DNA of 64,000 nt from contig CAVUEF010000007.1 in assembly GCA_963740455.1 (NCBI GenBank), positions 1-64,000 of the forward strand. Direction: 5' to 3'. Each line of letters begins with the position of its first letter. Position 1 is the stretch's first letter. Of the stretch, positions 52,249 through 61,590 are shown piece by piece. The notes beneath the pieces were generated by a model that did no database searches, had not been told where the DNA came from, and was given only the letters and a program-made list of their open reading frames with translations. The DNA comes from Paucibacter sp963740455. GTDB taxonomy: Bacteria > Pseudomonadota > Gammaproteobacteria > Burkholderiales > Burkholderiaceae_C. The position numbers and the translations under genes were made by a program.

Positions 52249-53643
52249 ATGAAAGCCCCGACACGCTCACTGCGGCGTCGTGCCAGCTTGGTCTGGGTCC
52301 CGCTCGCCCTGAGCGCCTGCAGCAGCCTGCCGACCATCGTGCCCGACCTGGCGCCCGACCCCGGCCCTGCGGTCCGTCTGGAAGGCGCCCGAGGACCGCT
52401 CTCGGCAGCGCAAAGCAAGGCGATCCTGGCGCGCCTGCACAGCCGGGTGCAGGAGACCGACATCTTCGATCGCCACCTCGCGCTCGAGGAGGCCATTGTC
52501 GGCACGCCGCTGTCCACCGGCAACCAGGTGCTCCTGCTCGAAAACGGTCCGGCCACTTACCAGGCCATGTTGCAGGCCATCGGGGCGGCCCGCGATCACA
52601 TCAATATGGAGACCTACATCCTGAGTGACGATGAGGTCGGCCGGCAATTTGCACAGGCCTTGATGGCCAAGCAGCAGCAGGGTGTGCAGGTCAATCTCAT
52701 CCACGACAGCGTGGGCACCTTCGATACCCCGAAGGCCTTCTTCAAACAGTTGTCTGACAGCGGCATCCGCGTGCTCGAATTCAACCCGATCAACCCACTG
52801 CTGGCGCGCAAGGTGTGGGAGCTCAATCAGCGCGACCACCGCAAGCTCTTGATCGTCGATGGCCACACGGCGTTTCTGGGCGGCATCAACATCAGCAGCG
52901 TTTATTCAGGCGGTTCGTTCGGCAAGGGAGCCAAAAGCCGGAGCGACGCGAGCCTGGCCTGGCGCGACACCGACCTGCGATTGCAGGGGCCGGTGGTGGC
53001 AGAGTTCCAGAAGCTGTTCATCGCCACCTGGGAAGCGCAACAGGGTGCGCCGCTGGCGCCCAGGAACTACTTCCCGCCGCCCGAGAATGTCGGCCGGCAG
53101 GTGGTGCGCGCGATCGGCAGTTCGCCCGACGAGTCCTACAGCCAGATCTATGCCACGCTGCTCTCGGCCATTGCCAGCGCCGAGACCAGTGTGCACATCA
53201 CCAACGCCTATTTCGTGCCCGACCCGCAACTGCTCGCTGCGCTGGAGGCAGCCGCCGGCCGCGGTGTCGACGTGACGCTGGTGCTGCCGGGTCAGACCGA
53301 TTCGTGGCTGGTTTTCCACGCCGGTCGCAACTATTACGACCGCCTGTTGCGGGCGGGGGTGAAGATCTACCAGCGGCGCGGCGCGATCCTGCACTCCAAG
53401 ACCGCATTGATCGACGGCGTGTGGGCGACGATCGGATCAACCAATCTCGACTGGCGCAGTTTTCTGCACAACCAGGAGGTGAACGCCGTCGTGCTGGGAC
53501 CCGAGTTCGGGCGCCAGGTGCAGATGATGTTCGACCGGGACCTCGCCGCGTCCGACGCCATCACGATCGAACAATGGGAGCGTCGCGCGCTGAGCTTGCG
53601 CGTCAAGGAGTTGCTCGCCCGACTTTGGGAGTACTGGCTGTGA
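52249..53643 (+). CDS. Phospholipase D / cardiolipin synthase-like lipoprotein
   Basis: 464 residues with two HKD motifs: RDHRKLLIVDG and ILHSKTALIDG with GSTNLDWRS, characteristic of bacterial cardiolipin synthases and PLDs. A lipoprotein-type signal (LVWVPLALSACSS) replaces the usual membrane helices of ClsA, so it may act from the periplasmic side. ATG 52249 is chosen for its Shine-Dalgarno; an in-frame ATG at 52189 lies beyond the inverted repeat and would extend the protein by 20 residues. Reaction inferred from the family. Confidence 0.88.
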   Translation: MKAPTRSLRRRASLVWVPLALSACSSLPTIVPDLAPDPGPAVRLEGARGPLSAAQSKAILARLHSRVQETDIFDRHLALEEAIVGTPLSTGNQVLLLENGPATYQAMLQAIGAARDHINMETYILSDDEVGRQFAQALMAKQQQGVQVNLIHDSVGTFDTPKAFFKQLSDSGIRVLEFNPINPLLARKVWELNQRDHRKLLIVDGHTAFLGGINISSVYSGGSFGKGAKSRSDASLAWRDTDLRLQGPVVAEFQKLFIATWEAQQGAPLAPRNYFPPPENVGRQVVRAIGSSPDESYSQIYATLLSAIASAETSVHITNAYFVPDPQLLAALEAAAGRGVDVTLVLPGQTDSWLVFHAGRNYYDRLLRAGVKIYQRRGAILHSKTALIDGVWATIGSTNLDWRSFLHNQEVNAVVLGPEFGRQVQMMFDRDLAASDAITIEQWERRALSLRVKELLARLWEYWL

Positions 53644-53710
53644 CCGGCCAGCCGCAGCACTTGACGGGCCGCGCCACGCGGGCTTGAGTCCCGCGTTGAT
53701 CACGCTCACC

Positions 53711-53755
53711 TGTGTTCGCTGACGCACAGAGTCAAATGTCCGTTGTGCCTAAGCT
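53711..53755 (+). promoter_or_regulatory. Class II Crp/Fnr-type promoter candidate, best copy
   Basis: TGTGTTCGCTGACGCACAGA (53711-53730), 19 bp, TAAGCT (53750-53755), 36 bases before the SYLF gene. Confidence 0.65.
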
Positions 53756-53791
53756 GGTCTCCTCCAACAATCAATCACGAAGGATTGCACC

Positions 53792-54355
53792 ATGACACAC
53801 ACCAAACGTCACTTCAACAAATTCATATTGGCAACCACGGCGGCGCTTTGGCTGGGGTCGCTCAGCGGCTTGGCCGCTGCTGCAACGGCCGAAGATCTCG
53901 ACAAGGACGCTGCGCAGACATTGCAGTCGCTCTACAAGACCAACCCGACTGCGGAGCTGATTTCCAAGCGAGCCAAGGCCGTGCTGGTATTCCCCAAGAT
54001 CATCAAGGCGGGTCTCGTCTTCGGTGGCAGCTACGGCGAGGGCGTGCTGATGAAGGCTGCGCACGTCACCGACTACTACAACTCGGTGTCGGCCTCGTGG
54101 GGCTGGCAGGCGGGCGCCCAGTCGTACGCCTATGTCGTGTTCCTGATGAACGACAAGGCGATGAGGCATCTGGAGCAGTCCAAGGGATGGGAATTCGGCG
54201 TCGGGCCCACCGTGGTCATCGTGAACGACGGTGTCGCCAAGAATCTGACCACCACCACCATCAAGGACGATGCCTATGCCTTCATCACCGACCAGCAAGG
54301 CTTGATGGCCAGCGTCAGCATCGAAGGCACCAAGATCACCCGAATCAAACGCTGA
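53792..54355 (+). CDS. SYLF/Ysc84-type lipid-binding exported protein
   Basis: 187 residues. Signal peptide (TTAALWLGSLSGLAAAA), then the SYLF domain (AKAVLVFPKIIKAGLVFGGSYGEGVLM in parts, YNSVSASWGWQAGAQSY, GVGPTVVIVNDG). Eukaryotic SYLF domains bind phosphoinositides; the bacterial role is probably envelope stress. AAGGATTGCACC precedes ATG 53792. Confidence 0.9.
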   Translation: MTHTKRHFNKFILATTAALWLGSLSGLAAAATAEDLDKDAAQTLQSLYKTNPTAELISKRAKAVLVFPKIIKAGLVFGGSYGEGVLMKAAHVTDYYNSVSASWGWQAGAQSYAYVVFLMNDKAMRHLEQSKGWEFGVGPTVVIVNDGVAKNLTTTTIKDDAYAFITDQQGLMASVSIEGTKITRIKR

Positions 54356-54499
54356 CGGGTCGGGCGTGAACGCGGCGGACTGCATGCTTGCTGCGGGCCG
54401 CCCAGCCACTGTCTCGGACAAGACGCCGTACTTCGTCTCATGTGCTGAGCCCTGCCCTTGACACCGCGATTTGCCAGCGAATCGCGCTAGGAGAAACAA

Positions 54500-54646
54500 A
54501 TGCTCGAAACCCTTGTAGTCATCCTGGTCGTCCTCTGGATACTGGGTCTTGTCACCTCGTACACCATGGGCGGATTCATTCACGTTTTGTTGGTCATCGC
54601 GATCGTGGTGATTCTGATTCGCGTCATCCAGGGTCGACGCCTGTAG
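54500..54646 (+). CDS. lmo0937-like (DUF5670) small membrane protein
   Basis: 48 residues: helix LVVILVVLWILGLVTSYTMG, then GFIHVLLVIAIVVILIRVIQG. This is the typical two-helix small protein with GGFIH between helices. AGGAG 7 bases before ATG 54500. Function unknown; widely found in stress clusters. Confidence 0.85.
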   Translation: MLETLVVILVVLWILGLVTSYTMGGFIHVLLVIAIVVILIRVIQGRRL

Positions 54647-54686
54647 CACAGACCCGCCGTGGCCGCGTGCTCGATGCGGTCGCGCC

Positions 54687-54707
54687 TGTGCGCTTTGTTC
54701 GCACAGA
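54687..54707. promoter_or_regulatory. Related palindrome without a good -10
   Basis: CTGTGCG and CGCACAG around CTTTGTT (54686-54706) resembles the Crp/Fnr-type site but lacks a TA-rich hexamer at the fixed spacing (TGGAGC instead). It may act differently or be degenerate. Confidence 0.3.
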
Positions 54708-54927
54708 ATCACTCGTGTTCGGGCTGTGGAGCTTGCCTGGCATGAAAGAACGCGTTCTCGGGCATGCTGGCCGCAACACCTGTCGGCATGACCTGGGGAC
54801 ATGTTGCCGAGCGCCGCGCGGTACGGAAATTTTTTCGTCGGGCGCGGCCGCCACAAAGGCCCCGATGAGGTTCATTGCGGCAGAACTGTCATCATCGCGT
54901 TTGCACCGAATCCGGAAGTGAACGTTT

Positions 54928-55953
54928 ATGGACAGTACCGATCTCGCCGTCTTGCGCAAGAGTGTCGAGTGGCTCGCGGCCGGGCATAGACTTGCGCTGG
55001 CCACCGTCGTCCAGACTTGGGGCTCGGCGCCGCGGCCACTCGGATCGTGGCTGGTGATCCGCGAAGACGGTCAAGTCATCGGTTCGGTGTCGGGTGGCTG
55101 TGTCGAAGACGATCTGATCGATCGGGTCAGGGGCGAAATCCTCGCTCAGACGCGACCCCAGGTCGTGACCTATGGCGTCACCCAGGACGAGGCCGCCCGC
55201 TTTGGCCTGCCGTGCGGCGGCACGGTCCGCATCGTGGTGGAACCCCAGCCCGATCTGGAACTGCTGCAAGCTCTGCTGCACCGCATCGACAGCAAACGCC
55301 TGACGGTGCGCGAATTGGATCTGACCAGCGGAACATCGGTGCTGCGTGATGCCAGCCGCTCGGACGTGGTGACATGCGATGACAGGGTCATGCGCACCGT
55401 CTATGGTCCGCGCTGGCGGCTCGTCGTCGTGGGTGCGGGGCAGTTGTCTCAGTATGTGTGCGAGTTCGCAGCGGCCGCCGACTATGAAATCATCGTGATC
55501 GATCCGCGTGAAGAGTTTGTCGAAGGGCTGGAGATTGCTGGCGTGGATTTCCGACGCGGCATGCCCGACGACGTGCTGCTTGAAATCGGCATCGACAATC
55601 ACACGGCGATCCTGGCGCTGACGCACGACCCAAAGCTCGACGACATGGCACTGCTGGAAGCGTTGAAATCGTCGGCGTTCTATGTCGGCGCGCTGGGCAG
55701 CCGCACGAACGCGGCCAAGCGCCGAGAGCGCCTGGCCATGTTCGACCTCAGCCCGGATGAGATTGACCGTTTGCATGGCCCCGTCGGACTCTTTATCGGC
55801 GCGGATACGCCACCTGAGATGGCCTTGTCGATTCTTGCTGAAATCACTGCCGCCAGGCACGGCGTGCCCATCATGCAAAAACGCCAGATTGCCGCCACCG
55901 ACCTGATCAGCAGGCATGACTCCATCGAGGCACTGGGGAGCGGTCGGACTTGA
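54928..55953 (+). CDS. XdhC/CoxI family protein
   Basis: 341 residues. The N-terminal XdhC domain (VVQTWGSAPRPLGSWLVI; GSVSGGCVEDDL) and the C-terminal Rossmann domain (LVVVGAGQLSQYVCEFA; AFYVGALGSRTNAAKRRERL) are typical. The family sulfurates or inserts molybdenum cofactor for xanthine or CO dehydrogenase-like enzymes. No such enzyme gene is nearby, so its client is elsewhere. Confidence 0.9.
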   Translation: MDSTDLAVLRKSVEWLAAGHRLALATVVQTWGSAPRPLGSWLVIREDGQVIGSVSGGCVEDDLIDRVRGEILAQTRPQVVTYGVTQDEAARFGLPCGGTVRIVVEPQPDLELLQALLHRIDSKRLTVRELDLTSGTSVLRDASRSDVVTCDDRVMRTVYGPRWRLVVVGAGQLSQYVCEFAAAADYEIIVIDPREEFVEGLEIAGVDFRRGMPDDVLLEIGIDNHTAILALTHDPKLDDMALLEALKSSAFYVGALGSRTNAAKRRERLAMFDLSPDEIDRLHGPVGLFIGADTPPEMALSILAEITAARHGVPIMQKRQIAATDLISRHDSIEALGSGRT

Positions 55954-55959
55954 GGTAGT

Positions 55960-58377
55960 TCACCTGCCATTCTTGCCACGCTCCGGAACGCCAGAAGGCT
56001 CTTTTGCTGGCGTCGCGCTCCGGCACTGATCCGCGTCCTGGTGATGCAGGATGGCCAGGCGCTCGCACTCGGCCTGGCGTTCTGGCGGCGTCTGAACCTG
56101 ACGCTCGGTCGGCTGTTGTCGCTGCTGGGGCGCGTCGGCCTGACGCTTGCTTTCGGCCTGCTGCAGCTCGACAGCCTTCTGCTTCTCGGCGGCCTGCTGT
56201 TGCTGCTGCATATCGCGTTGGCGCTGTTGCTGCTGCTGCGCATCGGCCTGCCGTTTACGTTCGATCTGCTGCAGCTCGACGGCCTTCTGCTTCTCGGCGG
56301 CCTGCTGTTGCTGCTGCATATCGCGCTGGCGTTGTTGCTGCTGCTGCGCATCGGTCTGCCGTTTGCGTTCGATCTGTTGCAACTCGACAGCCTGCTGCTT
56401 CTGTGCCGCCTGCTGTTGCTGCTGCATGTCGCGTTGGCGTTGTTCTTGCTGCTGCTGCGTGTCGGCCTCACGCTTGCGCTCGATCTGCTGCTTCTCGACA
56501 GCCTGCTGCTGCTGGGCGGCCTGTTGTTGCTGCTGCATGTCGCGTTGGCGTTGCAGCTGCTGCTGCGTGTCGGCCTGGCGCTTGCGCTCGGTCTGTTGCT
56601 GCTCGACAGCCTGCTGTTTCTGGGCGGCCTGCTGTTGCTGCTGCACGTCGACCTGAATGTCTTGCCCCTTGCCCGGACGCGGGTCGCCCGGCGCGGGCTT
56701 GGGCAGTTTTTCGGGTTCGACCGAACGATCCAGCACCTGCAACTTGGGTGGCGCGGCGGCGGGTGTGTCGGGCTTGGCGCCACCAAGGCGTGATCCTGCG
56801 GCCCGAGCATCCACGGCGCCGCGCTGTGCATCGATCACGCGTACGTTCCGCGCGGCATTGTCTTGGCGACCCGGCACCGCAATGACGACGACAGGCGCCG
56901 GCGCTCGTCCCGGGTGTTGCTGCAACTGCTGTTCGCGCGCAGCAAACGGGCGCTCGTCAGGGGGCGGTGCATTGCGCACAAAGACCTGACGATCGAGCGC
57001 TTCACGAGACGGGCGCGCCTCGGCGGCCTTGCCGGTGCCGATGACGCTGCGCACGCTCGGTGCGATCGGCGCGATGCGTGTGATCTCGCCGGTCGAGACC
57101 GCATTGCGGTCGAGGCGGATCACTGCCGGGCGCACCGATTGCGCATTCACGAACACGCTGCTGGGTACGGCGGTGACGGCGCCCGCGACAGCGCGATTGG
57201 CATAGCTCGCGTGACCGACATTGATCGTGCCGCTGGAGTAGTTGTTATAGACGTTGGTGATGGTCGTGTTGTTGATCACCGTATTGGTCACGTTGACCCG
57301 ATTGAAATAGTCTCGGCTGGCTTGGTAGGACGGCACGTAGACTTCGCGCGGTCCGAGCGGGAACCAGCCGATCGGCCCTCCCCCGCCGAGCGCGATCGAC
57401 GCAGTCCAGCCGCTGCCACCGACGAATGCGACCAGTGCAGGCGCATAGACGGGGCGAACATTGCGCGGTCCCGGAACCCAGCCCCAGCGATTGGAGACGT
57501 TCACCCAACGACCGTAGTGCGCGGGCGCGAAGCCCCAGGGCGCGTCGTCCACCCAGGTCCATCCCCACGGCTCCTGCCACATCCAGTGGCCATCCCGATA
57601 CGGCGCCCAATCGGCGGCAACCCGGCTCGGAAACCACACGTTGCCGTAGTCGCGCACCGGGCGCCAGTTGCCATACGCATCGAGTTGCGCGTAGCCCGCC
57701 ACATCGTCATCGAGGTAGCGCAGCGACGTGGAGCGCTCCAGACGCCGGTCGCGCTCGACACTGTAGCGATCAAAATCGTCCTCACGCGGCAGACCGTACA
57801 TTTCGTAGTCGCGCAAATCGGTGTCGAAGAAGCGCACCGTATCGCCCGCACGCAGCGGGAAACTTGACTTGTCGCCATAGGCGTTGCCGGCGCCTTCCCA
57901 CACCACGATGGTGGTGACGGCGTTACGCGCGTCGACGTCGATGCGATAGCGTCCGGCGCGGCTGACGGTGAATGCCAGCGTGGGCGTAGCCACCTCGAAC
58001 ACCTGCCCGGCGTGCATGCGCCGCACGGTCAGGCTGAGCGTGCCTTGCGTCATCTTGACCTGCGCGATGCGATCACTCAGATCCAGTATCTCGACGCTGG
58101 TATCCGACCCGAGCCGCACTGCGGCGCTGCTCACCTGAAGCTCGGCGCGCGCACCGCGATCGGTCCAGAGCCGGTCGCCGCGGACCAGGGGGCGATTGCG
58201 CACCACGCCAAGCCACGCGTCCTCACCTGCCGGCGAGTAGCTCACTGCACCCTGGGTATCACTCAGATTGGCAACACGCCCCGGAGGATCAGCAAAGGAT
58301 GCGCTGTGGGCCGACCCAGTGACCAGCGAGAAGATCAGCATGCCCGTGACGGCAAGCAAGCGCGATGGATTCAACAT
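55960..58377 (-). CDS. Large exported FecR/DUF6600-type protein with Gln-rich repeat tail
   Basis: 805 residues. Signal peptide (LLAVTGMLIFSLVTGSAHSA), a FecR-like region (LWTDRGARAELQVSSAAVRLG), a Trp/Tyr-rich DUF6600-like part (WAPYRDGHWMWQEPWGWTW; HYGRWVNVSNRWGWVPG), then a basic linker and a C-terminal tail of five Gln-rich repeats of about 36 residues. AAGGGATACGCC precedes ATG 58377, rejecting the upstream in-frame ATG at 58440. It converges on the XdhC gene, 6 bases apart. Probably an extracytoplasmic scaffold; function unknown. Confidence 0.75.
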   Translation of the reverse strand: MLNPSRLLAVTGMLIFSLVTGSAHSASFADPPGRVANLSDTQGAVSYSPAGEDAWLGVVRNRPLVRGDRLWTDRGARAELQVSSAAVRLGSDTSVEILDLSDRIAQVKMTQGTLSLTVRRMHAGQVFEVATPTLAFTVSRAGRYRIDVDARNAVTTIVVWEGAGNAYGDKSSFPLRAGDTVRFFDTDLRDYEMYGLPREDDFDRYSVERDRRLERSTSLRYLDDDVAGYAQLDAYGNWRPVRDYGNVWFPSRVAADWAPYRDGHWMWQEPWGWTWVDDAPWGFAPAHYGRWVNVSNRWGWVPGPRNVRPVYAPALVAFVGGSGWTASIALGGGGPIGWFPLGPREVYVPSYQASRDYFNRVNVTNTVINNTTITNVYNNYSSGTINVGHASYANRAVAGAVTAVPSSVFVNAQSVRPAVIRLDRNAVSTGEITRIAPIAPSVRSVIGTGKAAEARPSREALDRQVFVRNAPPPDERPFAAREQQLQQHPGRAPAPVVVIAVPGRQDNAARNVRVIDAQRGAVDARAAGSRLGGAKPDTPAAAPPKLQVLDRSVEPEKLPKPAPGDPRPGKGQDIQVDVQQQQQAAQKQQAVEQQQTERKRQADTQQQLQRQRDMQQQQQAAQQQQAVEKQQIERKREADTQQQQEQRQRDMQQQQQAAQKQQAVELQQIERKRQTDAQQQQQRQRDMQQQQQAAEKQKAVELQQIERKRQADAQQQQQRQRDMQQQQQAAEKQKAVELQQAESKRQADAPQQRQQPTERQVQTPPERQAECERLAILHHQDADQCRSATPAKEPSGVPERGKNGR
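56140..56680 (-). repeat. Five Gln-rich coding repeats, 108-bp period
   Basis: Equivalent points at 56194, 56302, 56410, 56521 and 56629: four spacings of 108, 108, 111 and 108 bp. Each unit encodes about 36 residues of the form RQRDMQQQQQAAEKQKAVEL plus QQIERKRQADAQQQQ. Confidence 0.9.
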
Positions 58378-58641
58378 GGCGTATCCCTTTTGACAATTTG
58401 CAAGCATGAACCCGCACCCGGCTGACCCATGCAGATACATTCACCGCGATGCTCTGAAGCGCGCCGGCACTGGGTCTGTGGTGAATTTGACTCCGAGCAA
58501 AAATACGCTGGATACCAAGCGCTTTCCGTACGCCATCACACATAGCGTGCCACTGCCACTTAAGATTGGGCTAAGTGGCAAGCCTCACAGTACTTTCATG
58601 CCACGGTCGGTGCGCCGTGACGACAATTCACGAAAGACCTC

Positions 58642-59826
58642 ATGACAAACGCCAGCTCAAATCCACGTCCCTCGTCGCGCGCGGCCCAGGCAACGCCGCC
58701 CGGCCCGGACGTGGACTGCATCGTCGTGCTGCAGGGTGGTGGCGCGTTGGGCGCTTATCAGGCAGGCATGTTCGAGGCGATGTGCGAAAACTATCCGCAC
58801 ACCGCGTGGGTGGCGGGTATCTCGATCGGCGCGATCAACGCGGCGCTGATCGCCGGCAATCCGCCGCATTCCCGGGTTGCCCGCTTGCGTGAGTTCTGGG
58901 AGCTCGTGAGCTCGTCGGCCGCGCTGTCTGGCGCCGCGCGTGGCATCGCCGCGCGCGAAGCATTGAACGAGGCCAGCGCAGCTCAGGTCATGTTGTTCGG
59001 CGTGCCAGGCTTTTTTGCGCCCCGCTTCCCGCCAGCCCCGTTTCATCCACGCGGCACGCTGGAGGCGATCAGCTTCTACGATACGGCGCCGCTGCGCCAG
59101 ACGCTGGAGCGCTTGATCGACTTCGACCTGCTCAACTCGGGCCCGGTGCGGCTCTCCGTGGGTGCAGTGAATGTGCGGACCGGCAACTTTGCCTATTTCG
59201 ATTCGGCCAAGCAGCGCATCGACGTGCGCCACGTCATGGCCAGCGGAGCGTTGCCGCCGGGTTTCGCGCCGGTGGAGATCGACGGCGAACACTACTGGGA
59301 CGGTGGCCTGGTCTCGAACACGCCACTGCAATATGTGCTCGACCAGCCAGGCAAGCGCCATCGCGTCGTGTTCCAGGTCGATTTGTTTGCTGCGACCGGC
59401 GAATTGCCGACGACGCTTGCGCAAGTGACCGAGCGCGAAAAGGACATCCGCTTCTCCAGCCGCACGCGCCTGAACACCACCAATGAGTTGGACCGGCAAA
59501 TGATTGCACAGTCCGTGCAACGCCTGATTCAGAAATTGCCGCCCGAGCTGCGCGGCGACGCGGACGTGCGGGCGCTCTCAAGCCTGCGCAGCGAGACCGG
59601 CGTCGACGTGGTGCACCTGATCTACCGCAGCAAGCACTACGAAAGCCAGTCCAAGGACTACGAGTTCTCGCGCGTATCGGTGCGGGAGCATTGGGACGCG
59701 GGATACGCCGACACGACGCATACCCTGCTCGATCCGCGCTGGCTCAATCGCACACCAAACGCTGGAGGCGTGCATGTATTCGACCTCAGCGCCGACAGCC
59801 CCGCTTCAACCCGGGCCGGCACATGA
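58642..59826 (+). CDS. Patatin-like phospholipase
   Basis: 394 residues. Oxyanion glycines in LQGGGALGAYQAG, nucleophile Ser61 in GISIGAIN, and the Asp of the dyad in YWDGGLVSNTP. The C-terminus matches the DUF3734 extension of PHB-linked patatins. First gene of an operon with acetoacetate decarboxylase and 3-hydroxybutyrate dehydrogenase, which points to polyhydroxybutyrate or ketone-body turnover. The stop overlaps the next start (ATGA). Confidence 0.93.
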   Translation: MTNASSNPRPSSRAAQATPPGPDVDCIVVLQGGGALGAYQAGMFEAMCENYPHTAWVAGISIGAINAALIAGNPPHSRVARLREFWELVSSSAALSGAARGIAAREALNEASAAQVMLFGVPGFFAPRFPPAPFHPRGTLEAISFYDTAPLRQTLERLIDFDLLNSGPVRLSVGAVNVRTGNFAYFDSAKQRIDVRHVMASGALPPGFAPVEIDGEHYWDGGLVSNTPLQYVLDQPGKRHRVVFQVDLFAATGELPTTLAQVTEREKDIRFSSRTRLNTTNELDRQMIAQSVQRLIQKLPPELRGDADVRALSSLRSETGVDVVHLIYRSKHYESQSKDYEFSRVSVREHWDAGYADTTHTLLDPRWLNRTPNAGGVHVFDLSADSPASTRAGT

Positions 59827-60560
59827 ACATCCACGACGTCAAACGCAACGCGTTCGCCATGCCCTTGACCAGCCCGGCGTTCCCGCCGGGCCCCTACCGT
59901 TTCATGAACCGCGAGTTTCTGATCGTGAGCTACCGCACCGACCTGGACGCGCTGCGCGCCGTTGTGCCCGAGCCGCTGCAGGTGAGCGAAGCCATCGTCA
60001 AGTACGAGTTCATCCGCATGCCCGACTCGACCGGATTTGGCGACTACACCGAGTCCGGCCAGGTGATCCCGGTGAGCTTCGAAGGCGTGGCAGGCGGCTA
60101 TGTCCACTCGATGTACCTCAACGACGAGGCGCCCATCGCCGGCGGTCGGGAACTGTGGGGCTTTCCGAAAAAGCTCGCGGCACCGTCGCTGAGCGTGGAG
60201 AAAGACACACTGCTGGGAACGCTGGACTACGGCTCGGTGCGGGTGGCGACGGCCACCATGGGATACAAACATCGCGCACTCGACCTTGCCAGCGTGCGTG
60301 CGGCCATGCTGGCGCCGAACTACCTGCTCAAGATCATTCCGCATGTGGACGGCAGCGCCCGCATCTGCGAACTGGTGCGCTATTTTCTCGAAGACGTCAA
60401 TGTCAAAGGCGCATGGAGCGGTCCGACCGCACTGGAATTGGCGCACCATGCGCTGGCGCCGGTGGCCAGACTTCCGGTGCTTGAGGTGCTCTCGGGCACC
60501 CACATCGTCGCCGACATCACGCTGGGTTTGGGCGCGGTGATTCACGATTACCTGGCCTGA
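59823..60560 (+). CDS. adc: Acetoacetate decarboxylase
   Basis: 245 residues. The Schiff-base motif ELWGFPKKLA contains Lys116, equivalent to the catalytic Lys115 of the clostridial enzyme, followed by the modulating Lys117. It converts acetoacetate to acetone and CO2. Translationally coupled to the patatin gene by ATGA and 38 bases before bdhA. Confidence 0.93.
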   Translation: MNIHDVKRNAFAMPLTSPAFPPGPYRFMNREFLIVSYRTDLDALRAVVPEPLQVSEAIVKYEFIRMPDSTGFGDYTESGQVIPVSFEGVAGGYVHSMYLNDEAPIAGGRELWGFPKKLAAPSLSVEKDTLLGTLDYGSVRVATATMGYKHRALDLASVRAAMLAPNYLLKIIPHVDGSARICELVRYFLEDVNVKGAWSGPTALELAHHALAPVARLPVLEVLSGTHIVADITLGLGAVIHDYLA

Positions 60561-60598
60561 ATTTTCGATTTATCACAACCCGTCCTGAAGGAATTCTC

Positions 60599-61381
60599 AT
60601 GAAGCTCGACAACAAGGTCTGCATCGTCACCGGTGCCGCCAGCGGCATCGGCAAGGAAATTGCCATCACCTATGCGCGCGCAGGCGGCAAGGTTGTCATT
60701 GCCGATCTGAATCTGGATGCGGCGCAGGCCGTCGCCGACGAGATCACGAAAGGCGGCGGCACGGCAACAGCTGTTGCGATGGACGTGACCAGCGAAGAGC
60801 AGGTCAATGCCGCGGTCGCCGCGGTGGTGGCAGCCTACGGCCGCATCGACGTGCTGGTCAGCAATGCCGGCATCCAGATCGTGCATCCGATCGAGAGTTT
60901 CCCCTTCGCCGACTGGAAAAAGATGCTGGCGATACACCTCGACGGCGCATTCCTCACCACCAAGGCCTGCATGCCGCACATGCAGGCCTCGGGTCGGGGC
61001 GGCAGCATCATCTACATGGGCTCGGTGCACTCCAAGGAGGCCTCGGTGCTCAAGTCGGCCTACGTCACGGCCAAGCACGGGCTGATCGGGCTGTGCAAGA
61101 CCGTCGCCAAGGAAGGCGGGAAATACGGCATCCGCGCCAATGTGATCTGCCCGGGCTTCGTGCGCACACCGCTGGTGGAGAAGCAGATTCCCGAGCAGGC
61201 CGCAGCGCTGGGCATCAGCGAGGACGACGTGATCAAGAAGGTCATGCTCAAGGAGACCGTGGACGGCGAATTCACCACGGTGCAGGACGTGGCCGAGGTG
61301 GCGCTGCTGTTCGCGAGCTTCGGCTCGAACGCGCTGACGGGCCAGTCGCTGGTGGTGAGCCACGGCTGGTTCATGCAGTAG
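60599..61381 (+). CDS. bdhA: 3-hydroxybutyrate dehydrogenase
   Basis: 260-residue SDR that oxidises (R)-3-hydroxybutyrate to acetoacetate with NAD+. The cofactor motif TGAASGIG, the catalytic Ser142, Tyr155 and Lys159 (SAYVTAKHG) and the C-terminal GWFMQ match BdhA. AAGGAATTCTC precedes the ATG. It supplies the substrate of the decarboxylase encoded just upstream. Confidence 0.94.
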   Translation: MKLDNKVCIVTGAASGIGKEIAITYARAGGKVVIADLNLDAAQAVADEITKGGGTATAVAMDVTSEEQVNAAVAAVVAAYGRIDVLVSNAGIQIVHPIESFPFADWKKMLAIHLDGAFLTTKACMPHMQASGRGGSIIYMGSVHSKEASVLKSAYVTAKHGLIGLCKTVAKEGGKYGIRANVICPGFVRTPLVEKQIPEQAAALGISEDDVIKKVMLKETVDGEFTTVQDVAEVALLFASFGSNALTGQSLVVSHGWFMQ

Positions 61382-61453
61382 CGCGCCGCGCGTCAGACCC
61401 TGACGCTGCCGCGCCTATTGAGAATTCCAAAATTCATAACAAGGTTGTTGGTG

Positions 61454-61545
61454 GGCAGGAGGCTGGGGAACTCTGCTCCGCGAATGTCCTCCGCCCTGCG
61501 GGCTCCCCCTTGATTTCGCTGCGCAGAGCACCCCATCCTCCTGCC
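61454..61545 (-). repeat. Hairpin repeat unit, copy 1 (inverted)
   Basis: Terminal arms 61454-61476 and 61523-61545 pair over 23 bases with 3 mismatches. The core at 61486-61513 is a 28-base inverted match (2 mismatches) to the core of copy 2. Confidence 0.8.
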
Positions 61546-61590
61546 TGGAAAAGCTGTCGGTATGCGTGCCGCAATACCGATACCGCTGCG

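Noticed and set aside
56140..56680. Regular repeats as a CRISPR array
   Set aside because: The repeats are coding, in frame, adjacent without unique spacers.
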